This document shows positions 39,494-48,504 of a stretch of DNA of 64,000 bases, in pieces (position 1 is the first letter of the stretch; every line of letters begins with the position of its first letter). This stretch comes from Thermococcus argininiproducens (GTDB lineage: Archaea > Methanobacteriota_B > Thermococci > Thermococcales > Thermococcaceae). The stretch is taken from assembly GCF_023746595.1 (NCBI RefSeq), contig NZ_CP080572.1:1286530-1350529 (forward strand). Direction: 5' to 3'. The notes beneath the pieces were generated by a model, which had not been told where the DNA came from, made no database searches, and saw nothing but the letters and a program-made list of their open reading frames with translations. Position numbers and translations under genes: made by a program.

Positions 39494-40786
39494 ATGGAGA
39501 ACCCATTTGAAATTACCGGAATAGTGGCAAGGGAAATACTGGACTCCAGAGGGAATCCAACAATTGAGGTGGATGTTTACACACCAGTTGCAATGGGAAG
39601 GGCTGCGGTTCCAAGTGGAGCTTCAACTGGAATTCACGAGGCTCTGGAGCTCAGAGACGGTGGAAAAAGATATCATGGAAAAGGTGTAAAACGGGCAGTG
39701 GAGAACGTTAACAAAATAATTGCCCCAGAACTTTTGGGAATGGATGTCACACTTCAAAGAGACATTGATATGTTCATGCTTGAGCTTGATGGTACTGAAA
39801 ACAAGAGCAATCTTGGAGCAAATGCTATTCTAGGAGTTTCTCTTGCTGTTGCAAAGGCTGCTGCAAATACTCTTGGAATGCCACTCTACAGGTACTTGGG
39901 TGGGGCAAATGCTTACGTTCTTCCCGTACCAATGAGCAATGTCATCAATGGTGGTGCTCATGCTGGTAACGATCTTGATTTTCAAGAGTTCATGATCATG
40001 CCTGTTGGGGCAAAGAGCTTTAGAGAGGCCATTCAGATGGTAAGTGAGGTATACCACACATTGAAAAAGATTCTTATGGAGAAATATGAGAAATTGGCTG
40101 TTAATGTAGGAGATGAGGGAGGATTTGCTCCACCTATGAAAGAGGTTAATGAGCCACTAGATGCTCTAGTTAAGGCTATTGAAGAAAGTGGTTACAAGGT
40201 TGGAGACGAGATTGCCTTTGCTCTTGATGTTGCCTCAAGTGAATTCTACGATGAAAACAAGAAAGTATATGTCGTGGGTGGCAAGGAATATACTAGGGAA
40301 GAGCTTATAGACCTCTATAATGAGCTGATCTCAACATATCCAATAGTTTCAATTGAAGATCCAGTTAATGAGGAAGATTTTGAAGGCTTTGCTATCGTTA
40401 CAAAAGAACTTGGGAAGAAAGTTCAGATCGTTGGCGATGACTTTTTTGTAACCAATGTCAAGCGCTTGAGAAAAGGTATTGAAATAGGTGCAGCAAATGC
40501 ACTTCTTCTGAAAGTCAATCAGATTGGAACACTAAGTGAGGCTATTGATGCTGCTTATCTTGCTTTCAGGGCTGGTTATGGAGTCGTTGTTTCCCATCGG
40601 TCTGGAGAAACAGAGGATGCCACAATTGCAGACATAGCAGTTGCTTTAAACGCTGGTCAGATTAAGACAGGAGCTCCTGCAAGGAGCGATAGAAATGCCA
40701 AATATAACCAACTCCTAAGAATTGAAGAGGAACTTGAGGGTGTGGCATATTATCCAGGCAAGAAGTTTAGAAATCCACTTCTTTGA
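39494..40786 (+). CDS. eno: Enolase (phosphopyruvate hydratase)
   Basis: The 430-residue enolase converts 2-phosphoglycerate to phosphoenolpyruvate. Visible are [44 protein letters not shown], the metal ligands in [21 protein letters not shown] and QIVGDDFF, the catalytic lysine in LLKVNQIGT, and [19 protein letters not shown]. The length is normal. The ATG follows GAGGTGAAAGTT. It is a single gene. Confidence 0.97.
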   Translation: MENPFEITGIVAREILDSRGNPTIEVDVYTPVAMGRAAVPSGASTGIHEALELRDGGKRYHGKGVKRAVENVNKIIAPELLGMDVTLQRDIDMFMLELDGTENKSNLGANAILGVSLAVAKAAANTLGMPLYRYLGGANAYVLPVPMSNVINGGAHAGNDLDFQEFMIMPVGAKSFREAIQMVSEVYHTLKKILMEKYEKLAVNVGDEGGFAPPMKEVNEPLDALVKAIEESGYKVGDEIAFALDVASSEFYDENKKVYVVGGKEYTREELIDLYNELISTYPIVSIEDPVNEEDFEGFAIVTKELGKKVQIVGDDFFVTNVKRLRKGIEIGAANALLLKVNQIGTLSEAIDAAYLAFRAGYGVVVSHRSGETEDATIADIAVALNAGQIKTGAPARSDRNAKYNQLLRIEEELEGVAYYPGKKFRNPLL

Positions 40787-40819
40787 TCTTTTTTAATTTT
40801 AAAAATTTAAGAAAAAAGA
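40787..40819. terminator. Bidirectional oligo-T terminator
   Basis: TCTTTTTTAATTTTAAAAAT and TTAAGAAAAAAG between convergent enolase and fibrillarin genes give T-runs on both strands (CTTTTTTAA … TTTAAGAAAAAAG is an inverted pair). Confidence 0.55.
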
Positions 40820-40820
40820 G

Positions 40821-41501
40821 CTACGGTTTTCTCACGACTATCAAGGCATGGTCTTTTTCGTAGGGCTCAAGAGAAATTCTTTCGACAACTTCAAAGTATT
40901 CGCCAAGTTCCTTTTCTACTTCCCTAAATACTTCCTCTGGTTCTTTTGTGACGTCTATGCTTCTGCTTTTAATAGAGATCATCCCGTACCCACCGCTTTT
41001 AAGGTATGCTTTGGCATTATCCACGAGGATCTTTGCTTGGGTGGGTTGAGCCACGTCTTCGAATATTACATCGACCTTGGTAACTAAGGCCCTGTATTCC
41101 TCAGGCTTTGTAGCATCTCCGAGTATTGGAATTATGTTCCTTCTTTCTTCCACTAGGGGAACTAGTTCTCTAAGAACCCTTGGTGAGAATTCTATACCAA
41201 ATATTTTACCTTCCCATCCAATGACATCACTGACATGTGAAGCAGTTGTACCACTGGCTATGCCTAAATATAGTACTTTATGTCCTGGCTTTATTGGAAA
41301 GTTCTTAAGGCCATTGAGTATGGCTGCAGCAAGTTTTGATCTGTGAGGATTCCAGATCCTGTATTCTTCACCTTCCCACTTAATGATTCTCTCGCCGTAG
41401 ACTTTTTGGCCGGGAACTAGATTCCTGGTTGCCAGTCTCTCGCTTCCATCATCCTCGATGACAATATAAACGCCAGAGAATTTATGTTTCTTAACGTTCA
41501 T
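40821..41501 (-). CDS. flpA: Fibrillarin, RNA 2'-O-methyltransferase
   Basis: The 226-residue archaeal fibrillarin is the methyltransferase of C/D-box sRNPs that methylate rRNA and tRNA. Motifs include [15 protein letters not shown], the SAM-binding [17 protein letters not shown], and [14 protein letters not shown]. The length is typical. It lies five bases after the nop5 stop codon, the standard archaeal gene order. Confidence 0.96.
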   Translation of the reverse strand: MNVKKHKFSGVYIVIEDDGSERLATRNLVPGQKVYGERIIKWEGEEYRIWNPHRSKLAAAILNGLKNFPIKPGHKVLYLGIASGTTASHVSDVIGWEGKIFGIEFSPRVLRELVPLVEERRNIIPILGDATKPEEYRALVTKVDVIFEDVAQPTQAKILVDNAKAYLKSGGYGMISIKSRSIDVTKEPEEVFREVEKELGEYFEVVERISLEPYEKDHALIVVRKP

Positions 41502-41506
41502 TTATC

Positions 41507-42739
41507 TCACCTCCTACCGCCTCTCTTTTCTTTGCTTCTCTTTTTCTTTTCTTTGCCTTTGAATTTCTTTTTCTTTTTGAATTTTTTCTTCTTTTCTTTC
41601 TTGGGCTTTTCTTTGCGTTTTGGTGGATTGGGGTATTTCTCTTTAATTTCCTTGATCCTTGCTTCAATTTCATTTTTGAGCTCTTCAGCTATATATTCGC
41701 CTGAGAAGTAGTCCACTCTTGCTGCTATGGCCAGTTTTCCAGCTAATGCTCTTGCAATTTTTCCTCTTTGCCACCAAGGGGACTTATTTATTGCAGGATA
41801 TTGGTAAATTATACCGTGTTTTGGAGGCTTTGCACCACTTCTTAGGTGCCTAAATAGTGCTTTTTCTGCACCAAGAACCTGGATGGTTGAAGAGGGCATT
41901 ATTGCGAGTTCTTTCAAACCTCCTGCTAGACTTATTAGGCGAGCACCAAGTTTTGCACCTACTAGGGCCTTTAAGTTCGGTGCAACGTCATCCATAGCCC
42001 TTTCGATGTAGTCCTCTATCTCGCTTCTTAGTTTATAGAGGTCATCTATTTCTTTGGCTAATCCTTGGATGACTTTAATGTCTTTCTGGTCCATCCATGC
42101 GCCCATTGTCTTTTCTTTTGCCTCTAGGATCTTCGTTATCTTGTTCTCACCGAATCCAAGAGACTCCAAGTTTTCTTTTGTAATGTTGTCTCTGTGTCCA
42201 ATGTTTTTCACAAAAATGACATATTGAGGATGCTTTGGGAGGATTTCGTCAAGTTCTGGAAAGTGAAGTGAATACCATTCTCTAAGTCTTGATACTAAAA
42301 GGTTGATGACTTTATCAATGTCATCTAGAGCCTCAATTGCCTGGATTATCATCTTGTCCCTCGCACCACTTTGCTCTTGGATTCTGATCCTTGTTAATGC
42401 CACTCCAACTGTGAAGTATTTTTCAAACCAATCAGTTCCCAAAAATTCTTCGACATTTTCCCTAAGTTTCTCTCCGGCGATGTTAGGAAATTCTGCTTCT
42501 GTCTCGAATCCAAACTCTCTAATTTTTCTAGCAAGTTCTGGATGTTCTACAACAAAAGTTGAGTATCCTTTTTCCTTTAACTCTTCTAAGAAAAGAATCA
42601 GGTCCTCTGGAACTTCGCCTTTGAGAAGTTTGTCTAGTACTGTTTCTGGCTTTTCTGTGAAAATTCTCTTTCCAATGAGATTGCCGTTCTCATCAAAGGC
42701 ATAGATTCCCTGTACATTTTCACCTACGTATGCTTTCAT
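41507..42739 (-). CDS. nop5: Nop5/Nop56-58 C/D-box sRNP core protein
   Basis: The 410-residue protein bridges fibrillarin and L7Ae on C/D-box sRNAs. It has the N-terminal fibrillarin-binding domain (to about 120), a long coiled coil (about 125-245), and the Nop domain with APNLKALVGAKLGARLISLA and SSTIQVLGAEKALFRHL. The tail, from about residue 370, is a Lys/Arg-rich low-complexity region. GGTGATGCTC precedes the ATG at 42739; a nearer ATG overlaps it. It is the first gene of the pair with fibrillarin. Confidence 0.96.
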   Translation of the reverse strand: MKAYVGENVQGIYAFDENGNLIGKRIFTEKPETVLDKLLKGEVPEDLILFLEELKEKGYSTFVVEHPELARKIREFGFETEAEFPNIAGEKLRENVEEFLGTDWFEKYFTVGVALTRIRIQEQSGARDKMIIQAIEALDDIDKVINLLVSRLREWYSLHFPELDEILPKHPQYVIFVKNIGHRDNITKENLESLGFGENKITKILEAKEKTMGAWMDQKDIKVIQGLAKEIDDLYKLRSEIEDYIERAMDDVAPNLKALVGAKLGARLISLAGGLKELAIMPSSTIQVLGAEKALFRHLRSGAKPPKHGIIYQYPAINKSPWWQRGKIARALAGKLAIAARVDYFSGEYIAEELKNEIEARIKEIKEKYPNPPKRKEKPKKEKKKKFKKKKKFKGKEKKKRSKEKRGGRR

Positions 42740-42850
42740 GAGCATCACCTTTTCTATTCTTTGCTAAGGAAGTATAAAAGAGTTAAGCTTTTAAACCTAC
42801 TCTACGTCAAGATTTCATCGCTAATTGTCGAAAAAGTATTACACGTTTAC

Positions 42851-42867
42851 CGAAAGACTTTTATAAT
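42851..42867 (+). promoter_or_regulatory. HMG-CoA synthase operon promoter
   Basis: CGAAAGACTTTTATAAT is a textbook BRE plus TATA box. Transcription should start near 42890, leaving a leader of about 40 bases with GGTGATG before the ATG at 42929. Confidence 0.6.
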
Positions 42868-42928
42868 GTACAAGCTTAACCTCGGAGAGAATAGCATTAA
42901 GCTCATTCATTTAAAAAGGTGATGCCCA

Positions 42929-43981
42929 ATGAAGAAACTGTTAAAGCCAATAAAGGATGTTGGTATCGTTGGTTACGGTGCATACGTGCCAATGTTTAGA
43001 ATTAAAAATGAGGAGATTGGAAGGGTATGGGGAGTTAGTAGCTTTCCAATCCAAGAAAAATCCGTAAATAATTTGGACGAAGATGCCATAACAATTGGTA
43101 TTGAAGCTGCTAGAAATGCCCTTAAGAGGGCCCGTATAGATCCGAGGGAGATTAGGGCCCTTTGGTTTGGTACAGAGTCAAAACCTTATGCTGTTAAACC
43201 TTCTGCAACTGTCATAGCTGAAGCAATTGGGGCAACTCCCGAGTTAGATGCTGCAGATTTTGAGTTTGCATGTAAAGCCGGAACCGAAGCCCTCCAAGCA
43301 GCTATTGGATTTGTGGGTAGTGGCATGGCCAAATATGCTATGGCAATTGGAGCAGATACTTCTCAAGGAAGGCCCGGAGACCATTTAGAATTTACTGCTT
43401 CTGCTGGAGGAGCAGCTTATATTGTTGGAGAAAAGAGTAATGAAACCTTAGCATATTTTGAAGGAAGCTACTCTTATGTAACTGATACTCCTGATTTCTG
43501 GAGGAGACAACACGAGCACTATCCAAGACATGGTAATAGGTTCACTGGTGAACCTGCTTACTTCCATCAAATAATAAGTGCTGCAAAAGGTCTAATGGAG
43601 GAACTCGGTTATTCGCCAAATGATTTTGATTACGCAGTGTTCCATCAACCTAATGTTAAGTTCCCCCTCACTGCAGCAAAGATCCTTGGTATTCCAAAAG
43701 AGAAAGTTTTGCCGGGTTTACTCACCGGTGTAATAGGAAACACTTACAGTGGAGCGACTCTTGTAGGAATCTCGGCAGTTTTAGATATCGCAAAGCCAGG
43801 AGATAGGATCCTATGGGTGAGCTTTGGAAGTGGGGCAGGAAGCGATGCTTTTAGCCTTATTGTGCAGGATGCGATTGAGGAGAAGAGAGATCTAGCTCCA
43901 AAAACAATGGATTACGTGAACAGGAAGAAATATCTCGATTATGCTCTATACGCAAAGCACAGAGGTAAGTACATTTTGTGA
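42929..43981 (+). CDS. Hydroxymethylglutaryl-CoA synthase
   Basis: The 350-residue archaeal HMG-CoA synthase condenses acetyl-CoA with acetoacetyl-CoA in the mevalonate pathway to isoprenoid lipids. The catalytic cysteine is C115 in [13 protein letters not shown], with the histidine in FHQPN and the general acid/base glutamate in the N-terminal third ([11 protein letters not shown]). It is the first gene of a three-gene operon with thiolase and DUF35, the products of which form a channelling complex in characterised archaea. Confidence 0.95.
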   Translation: MKKLLKPIKDVGIVGYGAYVPMFRIKNEEIGRVWGVSSFPIQEKSVNNLDEDAITIGIEAARNALKRARIDPREIRALWFGTESKPYAVKPSATVIAEAIGATPELDAADFEFACKAGTEALQAAIGFVGSGMAKYAMAIGADTSQGRPGDHLEFTASAGGAAYIVGEKSNETLAYFEGSYSYVTDTPDFWRRQHEHYPRHGNRFTGEPAYFHQIISAAKGLMEELGYSPNDFDYAVFHQPNVKFPLTAAKILGIPKEKVLPGLLTGVIGNTYSGATLVGISAVLDIAKPGDRILWVSFGSGAGSDAFSLIVQDAIEEKRDLAPKTMDYVNRKKYLDYALYAKHRGKYIL

Positions 43982-43991
43982 GGTGGTTGAA

Positions 43992-45149
43992 ATGAGAAAG
44001 CCAGTGATTATTGGTGTGGGCTTAACTCCCGTTGGAGAGCACTGGAAACTTGGTCTTAGAGACCTAGCTGTTGAGGCTTTGCTGAATGCTATGGAAGATG
44101 CCGGAGTTGACAAAGTAGATTCACTTTATGTGGGAAATATGGCTTCAGGCTCATTTGTTGAACAAGAAAACCTTGGAGCCCTTATAGCAGATTGGGCAGG
44201 TCTTGGGAATATCCCTGCAGTTAAAGTTGAGGGTGCATGTGCAAGTGGTGGAGCTGCAGTCCAAGAAGGTGTAAAGGCTGTAATGAGTGGTCTTGAGGAC
44301 GTGGTTGCTGTTGTAGGCGTTGAAAAGATGACAGACGCGTGGCCAAGTGATGCAACGAGATATCTGGCATATGCAGCTGATGCCGAGTGGGAGCTTTTCC
44401 ATGGAGTTAGTTTTGTGGCCCTGAATGCCCTTGCCATGAGGCTTTACATGAAAGAATATGGGTACACTGAGGAGGACTTAGCCCTATTTGCAGTTAATGC
44501 TCACGCAAACGGTGCCAAGAATCCATATGCCATGTTCAAAAAGGTAATCAAGGTAGAGACTGTTATGAGGAGTCCTTATATAGCTGATCCATTGAAGCTT
44601 TTTGATGCTTCTCCAATAGCTGATGGAGCTGCGGCAGTTATTATCACCACTGAGGAGAAGGCCAAGGAATTTGTGGACAAAGCCAAGATGATCGAGGTTG
44701 CTGGAATGGGAAGGGCTATAGACACTATAAACCTCGCTAACAGAAAAGACCTTCTTCTGCTGAAAGCGGCCAAGGTGGCGGCGGAAAGAGCTTACAAAAT
44801 GGCGGGTGTAGGAGTGGACAATATAGACTTCTTTGAGGTGCATGATGCATTTACAGTTATGGCAGCCCTAAGTTTGGAATCCATAGGAGCTGCAGAGAGA
44901 GGGAAGGGTGCTATGCTGGCCAAAGAAGGCCAAATAGCGGTTGATGGTGATTATCCAATTCAAACACTGGGTGGACTGAAAGCGAGGGGTCATCCAGTTG
45001 GTGCAACTGGAGTTTATCAAACGGTAGAAGCAGTGTGGCAGCTTAGAGGCGAAGCTCCAAACCAAGTTCCTGATGCAGAAGTAGGTCTTACTCAGAACAT
45101 AGGTGGAACGGGCTCAAACATAACTGTAACCATATTAAGGAGGGTTTAG
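43992..45149 (+). CDS. Acetyl-CoA C-acetyltransferase (thiolase)
   Basis: The 385-residue archaeal-type thiolase makes acetoacetyl-CoA for the neighbouring HMG-CoA synthase. The nucleophilic cysteine is C83 in VEGACASGGAAVQEG; FEVHDAFTVMAALSLE and ARGHPVGATGVYQ carry further catalytic residues. The usual C-terminal cysteine region reads QNIGGTGSN, as in archaeal members that lack that cysteine. The ATG follows GAGGTGGTTGAA, 10 bases after the upstream stop. Confidence 0.93.
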   Translation: MRKPVIIGVGLTPVGEHWKLGLRDLAVEALLNAMEDAGVDKVDSLYVGNMASGSFVEQENLGALIADWAGLGNIPAVKVEGACASGGAAVQEGVKAVMSGLEDVVAVVGVEKMTDAWPSDATRYLAYAADAEWELFHGVSFVALNALAMRLYMKEYGYTEEDLALFAVNAHANGAKNPYAMFKKVIKVETVMRSPYIADPLKLFDASPIADGAAAVIITTEEKAKEFVDKAKMIEVAGMGRAIDTINLANRKDLLLLKAAKVAAERAYKMAGVGVDNIDFFEVHDAFTVMAALSLESIGAAERGKGAMLAKEGQIAVDGDYPIQTLGGLKARGHPVGATGVYQTVEAVWQLRGEAPNQVPDAEVGLTQNIGGTGSNITVTILRRV

Positions 45150-45151
45150 AA

Positions 45152-45559
45152 ATGGGGAAGCCAATGCAAGTTGCTCGTTATTGGAGACACTTTAAGGAAA
45201 AATATCGTCTTATTGGGGGTAAGTGTAAGAGTTGCGGTCAGGTTCACTTTCCAAAGAGACCCGTTTGCCCTGAATGTGGGAGCCAAGAAATAGAAGAGTT
45301 CCAATTTAGTGGAAAAGGAAAGGTTGTAAGTTGGACAATAATAAGAAACCCTCCAAGCGGTTATGAATATTACAAGCCATATCCAATAGCTTTAATTGAA
45401 CTTGAGGAAGGGCCTCTAGTCCTGGCGCAGCTTACAGATGTTGATCCAGAGGAAATAGACTTTGGTATGGAAGTGGAGATGGTTACAAGAAAAATTAGGG
45501 AGTTCAGTGAGGATGGAATAATACTTTATGGCTATAAGTTTAGACCGCCGTTAAAGTGA
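45152..45559 (+). CDS. DUF35 zinc-ribbon/OB-fold acyl-CoA scaffold protein
   Basis: The 135-residue protein has a zinc ribbon (CKSCGQVHFPKRPVCPECGS, cysteines near 26-46) and an OB-fold (GKVVSWTIIRNPP … GMEVEMVTRKI). In Methanothermococcus a DUF35 protein links thiolase and HMG-CoA synthase so that acetoacetyl-CoA passes between them through a shared CoA site. The two-base gap from thiolase and GGAGGG ribosome binding site show co-expression. Confidence 0.93.
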   Translation: MGKPMQVARYWRHFKEKYRLIGGKCKSCGQVHFPKRPVCPECGSQEIEEFQFSGKGKVVSWTIIRNPPSGYEYYKPYPIALIELEEGPLVLAQLTDVDPEEIDFGMEVEMVTRKIREFSEDGIILYGYKFRPPLK

Positions 45560-46075
45560 CTATTTTTCTTTTTTAATGTCTTTTACCATTCTTATCCAGA
45601 TACCCGCTTTTCCAGCAACCCTAAAACCAAGTCTTTTATAAAATTCTATGGCTTTCTTATTTTTCTCTCCGACCCAGAGTTCAATTCTATCATTATACCT
45701 GCTTAGATACTCCATACATTTCTCCATAAGTTTCTTTCCAACGCTTTTTCCCTGATACTCTTTGTCAACAACGAACTCATGGATGGCACCTACCACTCTA
45801 TTTTCATATCGACTGTGCCAGTCGTTATCACACACAATAAAACCCACTATCCTATCTCCATCTTTTGCGATGAAAAATCCATCACTGGCTTTGTTCCAGC
45901 ACCATCTTAGGTATCTCTTTGCATAACTCTCTCCTTCGCCCCCATATTCCTTCATACCCTCGTATCCTCGCATGTATATGCTTACAAGAGTTTCAAGTAT
46001 CTCCTGATCCATTCTATTTAATTTTCCTATACTCAGGTGCTCCTTATTGTTGTTTTTAATTTCTTTCATTCCCAT
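45560..46075 (-). CDS. GNAT family N-acetyltransferase
   Basis: The 171-residue protein has the GNAT acetyl-CoA-binding motif A in EFVVDKEYQGKSVGKKLMEK and motif B in ELWVGEKNKKAIEFYKRLGF, as in RimI-like enzymes. Acceptor unknown. There is no ribosome binding site before the ATG at 46075; a TTTTATAAA TATA box about 30 bases upstream predicts a leaderless transcript. It is divergent from the aMBF1 gene and shares a 77-bp promoter region. Confidence 0.85.
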   Translation of the reverse strand: MGMKEIKNNNKEHLSIGKLNRMDQEILETLVSIYMRGYEGMKEYGGEGESYAKRYLRWCWNKASDGFFIAKDGDRIVGFIVCDNDWHSRYENRVVGAIHEFVVDKEYQGKSVGKKLMEKCMEYLSRYNDRIELWVGEKNKKAIEFYKRLGFRVAGKAGIWIRMVKDIKKEK

Positions 46076-46152
46076 CGTTAGGAACTTATAATAGATGGAT
46101 TTATAAAAGCTAGCCTTCCATCGTAGAGTAGAGTGAGTTGAAGGTGATTTTA

Positions 46153-46686
46153 ATGGCAAAAGCCAAGCCAAGAATTTGTGAAATCTGTGGAGCAGAGATA
46201 AGAGGTAAAGGACACACGGTGAAAATAGAAGGGGCTGAACTTTTGGTGTGCTACAAGTGTTATCAAAAATATGGCAGGAAAAAGCCGGGAACTTGGAGCC
46301 CAATGCCAACAGGAAGAGAACCTAGAAGAACATATGTTCCAAGAGCAAGGCCTAAACAAACCCCGAGAACGCAAAGACCTCTTTACACTGAGGACATAGT
46401 AGAAGACTATGCAGATAGAGTGAGAGAGGCTATCCAGAGAAGTGGCTTGAGTTATGAAGAGCTTTCCCATAAAGTAGGCCTTTCAACCAATCTTATTAGA
46501 AGGATTGCGCATGGTGAGTATATCCCTACTATAAGTGAGGCAAAAAAGCTTGAGCGTTACTTTAAGATAAAACTAATTGAGCGTGTTGAAGAGAATGTAA
46601 AAGAAAAAGCTACTATACCTAAAGATTATGAGCCAACTTTGGGGGATGTAGCTAATATTAAGATCAAAAAGAGGAAGAAGAAGTAG
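46153..46686 (+). CDS. Archaeal multiprotein bridging factor 1 (aMBF1), Zn ribbon plus HTH
   Basis: The 177-residue protein has an N-terminal zinc ribbon (CEICGAEIRGKG … CYKCYQKYG, residues 9-39), a basic linker, and a Cro/C1-type HTH (SGLSYEELSHKVGLSTNLIR, residues about 100-150) with a basic tail KKRKKK. aMBF1 binds the small ribosomal subunit and may influence translation or transcription. The ATG follows AAGGTGATTTTA; the GTG inside that site is not used. Confidence 0.92.
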   Translation: MAKAKPRICEICGAEIRGKGHTVKIEGAELLVCYKCYQKYGRKKPGTWSPMPTGREPRRTYVPRARPKQTPRTQRPLYTEDIVEDYADRVREAIQRSGLSYEELSHKVGLSTNLIRRIAHGEYIPTISEAKKLERYFKIKLIERVEENVKEKATIPKDYEPTLGDVANIKIKKRKKK

Positions 46687-47070
46687 CTACTCCCTACTTC
46701 CCCCTTCTTGCTGTTCTTTCTTTGGAGAATAAAATCCCTTTAAAATTTCAAAAGTACTCCAAAGACGTAGGAGTTCTTTGTGAACCGGAGTATCCGGCGG
46801 AATTACTATTATATGGGCAGGAGGGTGTATCTCTCTTAATCTCCCTATGGCCTTGCCCGGTGGTAGATCCACTTGAGCCACAACATGGGCATTATATTTT
46901 CTTTTAGGCCTTTCTCCTACAATCTTCTCAAAGGCCCAGTCTGAGAGAGCTGGAGGTATTATCCTCGGTTTGCCTCTTATTTCCATTCCAGCGTATCTTA
47001 CTAAATCAGCTAACGCTATTAGGGCCTTGTCGAAGTTGTCTGTTCTTATCAAAACTACCGTGTTTAGCAT
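46687..47070 (-). CDS. DUF356 family protein
   Basis: The 127-residue protein belongs to the archaeal DUF356 family, recognised by LIRTDNFDKALIALADLVRYA, IPPALSDWAFEKIVGERP and REIHPPAHIIVIPPDTPVH. The function is unknown. It converges on aMBF1 with no intergenic gap. The start is the ATG after GGTGAAAGTT. Confidence 0.8.
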   Translation of the reverse strand: MLNTVVLIRTDNFDKALIALADLVRYAGMEIRGKPRIIPPALSDWAFEKIVGERPKRKYNAHVVAQVDLPPGKAIGRLREIHPPAHIIVIPPDTPVHKELLRLWSTFEILKGFYSPKKEQQEGGSRE

Positions 47071-47144
47071 AACTTTCACCGAAAAGAGCTAAGTTGGGAG
47101 GTATTTAAAGATATGGTTTGGCGTGTTTTTATACGGAGGAAAAA

Positions 47145-47152
47145 TTTATAAG
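47145..47152 (+). promoter_or_regulatory. tRNA-Val promoter TATA box
   Basis: TTTATAAG preceded by the purine-rich GGAGGAAAAA lies about 40 bases before the mature tRNA end, the normal spacing for an archaeal tRNA promoter with a short 5' leader. Confidence 0.6.
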
Positions 47153-47187
47153 CCCAGGTCGAAAGAGATATGAGTGACTATTAGGGC

Positions 47188-47265
47188 GGGCCCGTGGTCT
47201 AGACTGGTTATGACGTCGCCCTCACACGGCGAAGGTCCGGGGTTCGAATCCCCGCGGGCCCACCA
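47188..47265 (+). tRNA. tRNA-Val (CAC), CCA encoded
   Basis: GGGCCCG pairs with CGGGCCC to form the acceptor stem, followed by discriminator A and encoded CCA. The anticodon stem TCGCC/GGCGA encloses the loop CTCACAC with anticodon CAC, reading GUG. The T arm is CCGGGGTTCGAATCCCCG-like (GGGGTTCGAATCCCC). No intron is present. Stems are GC-rich, as expected for a hyperthermophile. Confidence 0.97.
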
Positions 47266-47323
47266 AAGGGATTTTAGAAAGCCTATTCCTGCATACTAAA
47301 AACTAGTTAAATACTGTCTTAAC

Positions 47324-47341
47324 TTTTAGTTAAAACTAAAA
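47324..47341. repeat. 18-bp palindrome
   Basis: TTTTAGTTAAAACTAAAA has 8-bp inverted arms with two central bases. Partial copies (ACTAAAAACTAG) lie just upstream. It stands alone between the tRNA and the ABC operon and may be a regulator site. Confidence 0.4.
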
Positions 47342-47442
47342 ACCTAGAAGTTATAAGTTGTTATCTCCTGTAGGGCCAAGATTAAGAAAAGTCAATTACC
47401 AGTTGGGTATAAAGTTGTAGTAAATTCCTAGGCGGATCTTCT

Positions 47443-47465
47443 ACTTGCCCCAAAGGCAAGTTTTT
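47443..47465 (+). terminator. Hairpin plus T-run, intrinsic-terminator-like
   Basis: ACTTGCC-ccaaa-GGCAAGT is a 7-bp stem with a five-base loop followed at once by TTTTT. Hairpin terminators are uncommon in Thermococcales. It is about 180 bp beyond the tRNA, with no ORF between, so it may end a small RNA. Confidence 0.5.
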
Positions 47466-47565
47466 AAAAGAAAAAAAGTAAAATCCAATTTTCCAAAAAG
47501 TATTTAACTCTCTTTAGACTACCATCTATTAGTTAAGATGAATATCTACATTGATGGTGCCTAAC

Positions 47566-48504
47566 ATGGCATATGTAATTGAAACTAAAGATCTTACAAA
47601 ATTCTTTGGAAAGAGAAACATAATTTATCATCTAAATCTTAAAGTCCCTAGAGGAGTAGTTTACGGATTCTTGGGTCCTAATGGGGCGGGAAAAACAACC
47701 ACAATAAAAATGCTTACTGCATCCTTGAGGCCCACATATGGGGAAATAAGGATCTTTGGCCTTGAGATGCCTCAAAAAAGGGTTGAAATTATGAAAAGTG
47801 TAGGTTATATGCCTGAAGTCCCAATAGCATATGAAGACATGACGATTTTTGATTTTCTCATATATATGGGCAGACTTTCTGGTTTAAAAAAGGAGAAAGC
47901 AACAGAACAAGCAAAAGACCTTATGAACTACGTGGGCGTTGGAAAACTGGCACTAAACAAAATAAAAGAATTATCTTCAGGGCAGAAACAGAGGGTAACT
48001 TTTGCTTCTGCTTTGATTGGTAACCCCGAACTTTTAATATTGGATGAACCAACGGCAAATCTGGATCCTCTCGGAAGAATAGAGTTCATTGGAAAAATCA
48101 TATCCCTCGCAAAAGAAGGAAAGACAATTTTTGTTAGTTCTCATATAGTAAGTGAAGTGGAAAAAATGTGCAACTATGTTGGCCTCATCAATCAAGGCAG
48201 GCTTATTGCTCAGGGAAGGATACGGGATTTGACGCAAATAGAAGAAAATGACTATGATGTCGCAACTTCTAATAATGCTCTTGCACTCAACTTTTTAAAA
48301 GAAAAACCCTATGTAAGAGAAGTTTGGGAAGAGGAGGGGATTATAAGGGTTCAAGTGGATCCGAGGTTTTTGGATGAGCTTTTCCTCCAGTTTCCAAAGT
48401 ACCTAGCCTCCCAAGGCATTCGTTTAAAGCTTTTCAGGCCTCATACAAGCCCTCTTGAAAGAATTCTCATGGAAAAGTTCGGCATAGGTGAGGTAGGTGA
48501 TTAG
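47566..48504 (+). CDS. ABC transporter ATP-binding protein
   Basis: The 312-residue protein is an ABC-2-type exporter ATPase: Walker A GPNGAGKTTT near residue 38, signature LSSGQKQRV near residue 134, Walker B LLILDEPTANLDP, and the H-loop in FVSSHIVSEVE. A C-terminal extension of about 80 residues is typical of NatA/CcmA-like ATPases. The ATG is eight bases after GGTG. It is the first gene of a three-gene operon with a permease and a large surface protein. Confidence 0.92.
   Translation: MAYVIETKDLTKFFGKRNIIYHLNLKVPRGVVYGFLGPNGAGKTTTIKMLTASLRPTYGEIRIFGLEMPQKRVEIMKSVGYMPEVPIAYEDMTIFDFLIYMGRLSGLKKEKATEQAKDLMNYVGVGKLALNKIKELSSGQKQRVTFASALIGNPELLILDEPTANLDPLGRIEFIGKIISLAKEGKTIFVSSHIVSEVEKMCNYVGLINQGRLIAQGRIRDLTQIEENDYDVATSNNALALNFLKEKPYVREVWEEEGIIRVQVDPRFLDELFLQFPKYLASQGIRLKLFRPHTSPLERILMEKFGIGEVGD

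Noticed and set aside
41484-41711. Open frame with Phe/Leu-rich product opposite the nop5 tail
   Set aside because: It is the antisense of the Lys/Arg-rich low-complexity tail of Nop5.
46076-46309. 78-residue N-terminal extension of the GNAT protein
   Set aside because: It overlaps the aMBF1 gene antisense and its promoter; the ATG at 46075 fits a leaderless transcript.
47188-47265. tRNA-Val as a possible integration site
   Set aside because: No integrase gene and no repeat of the tRNA 3' end were noticed in the flanking sequence.
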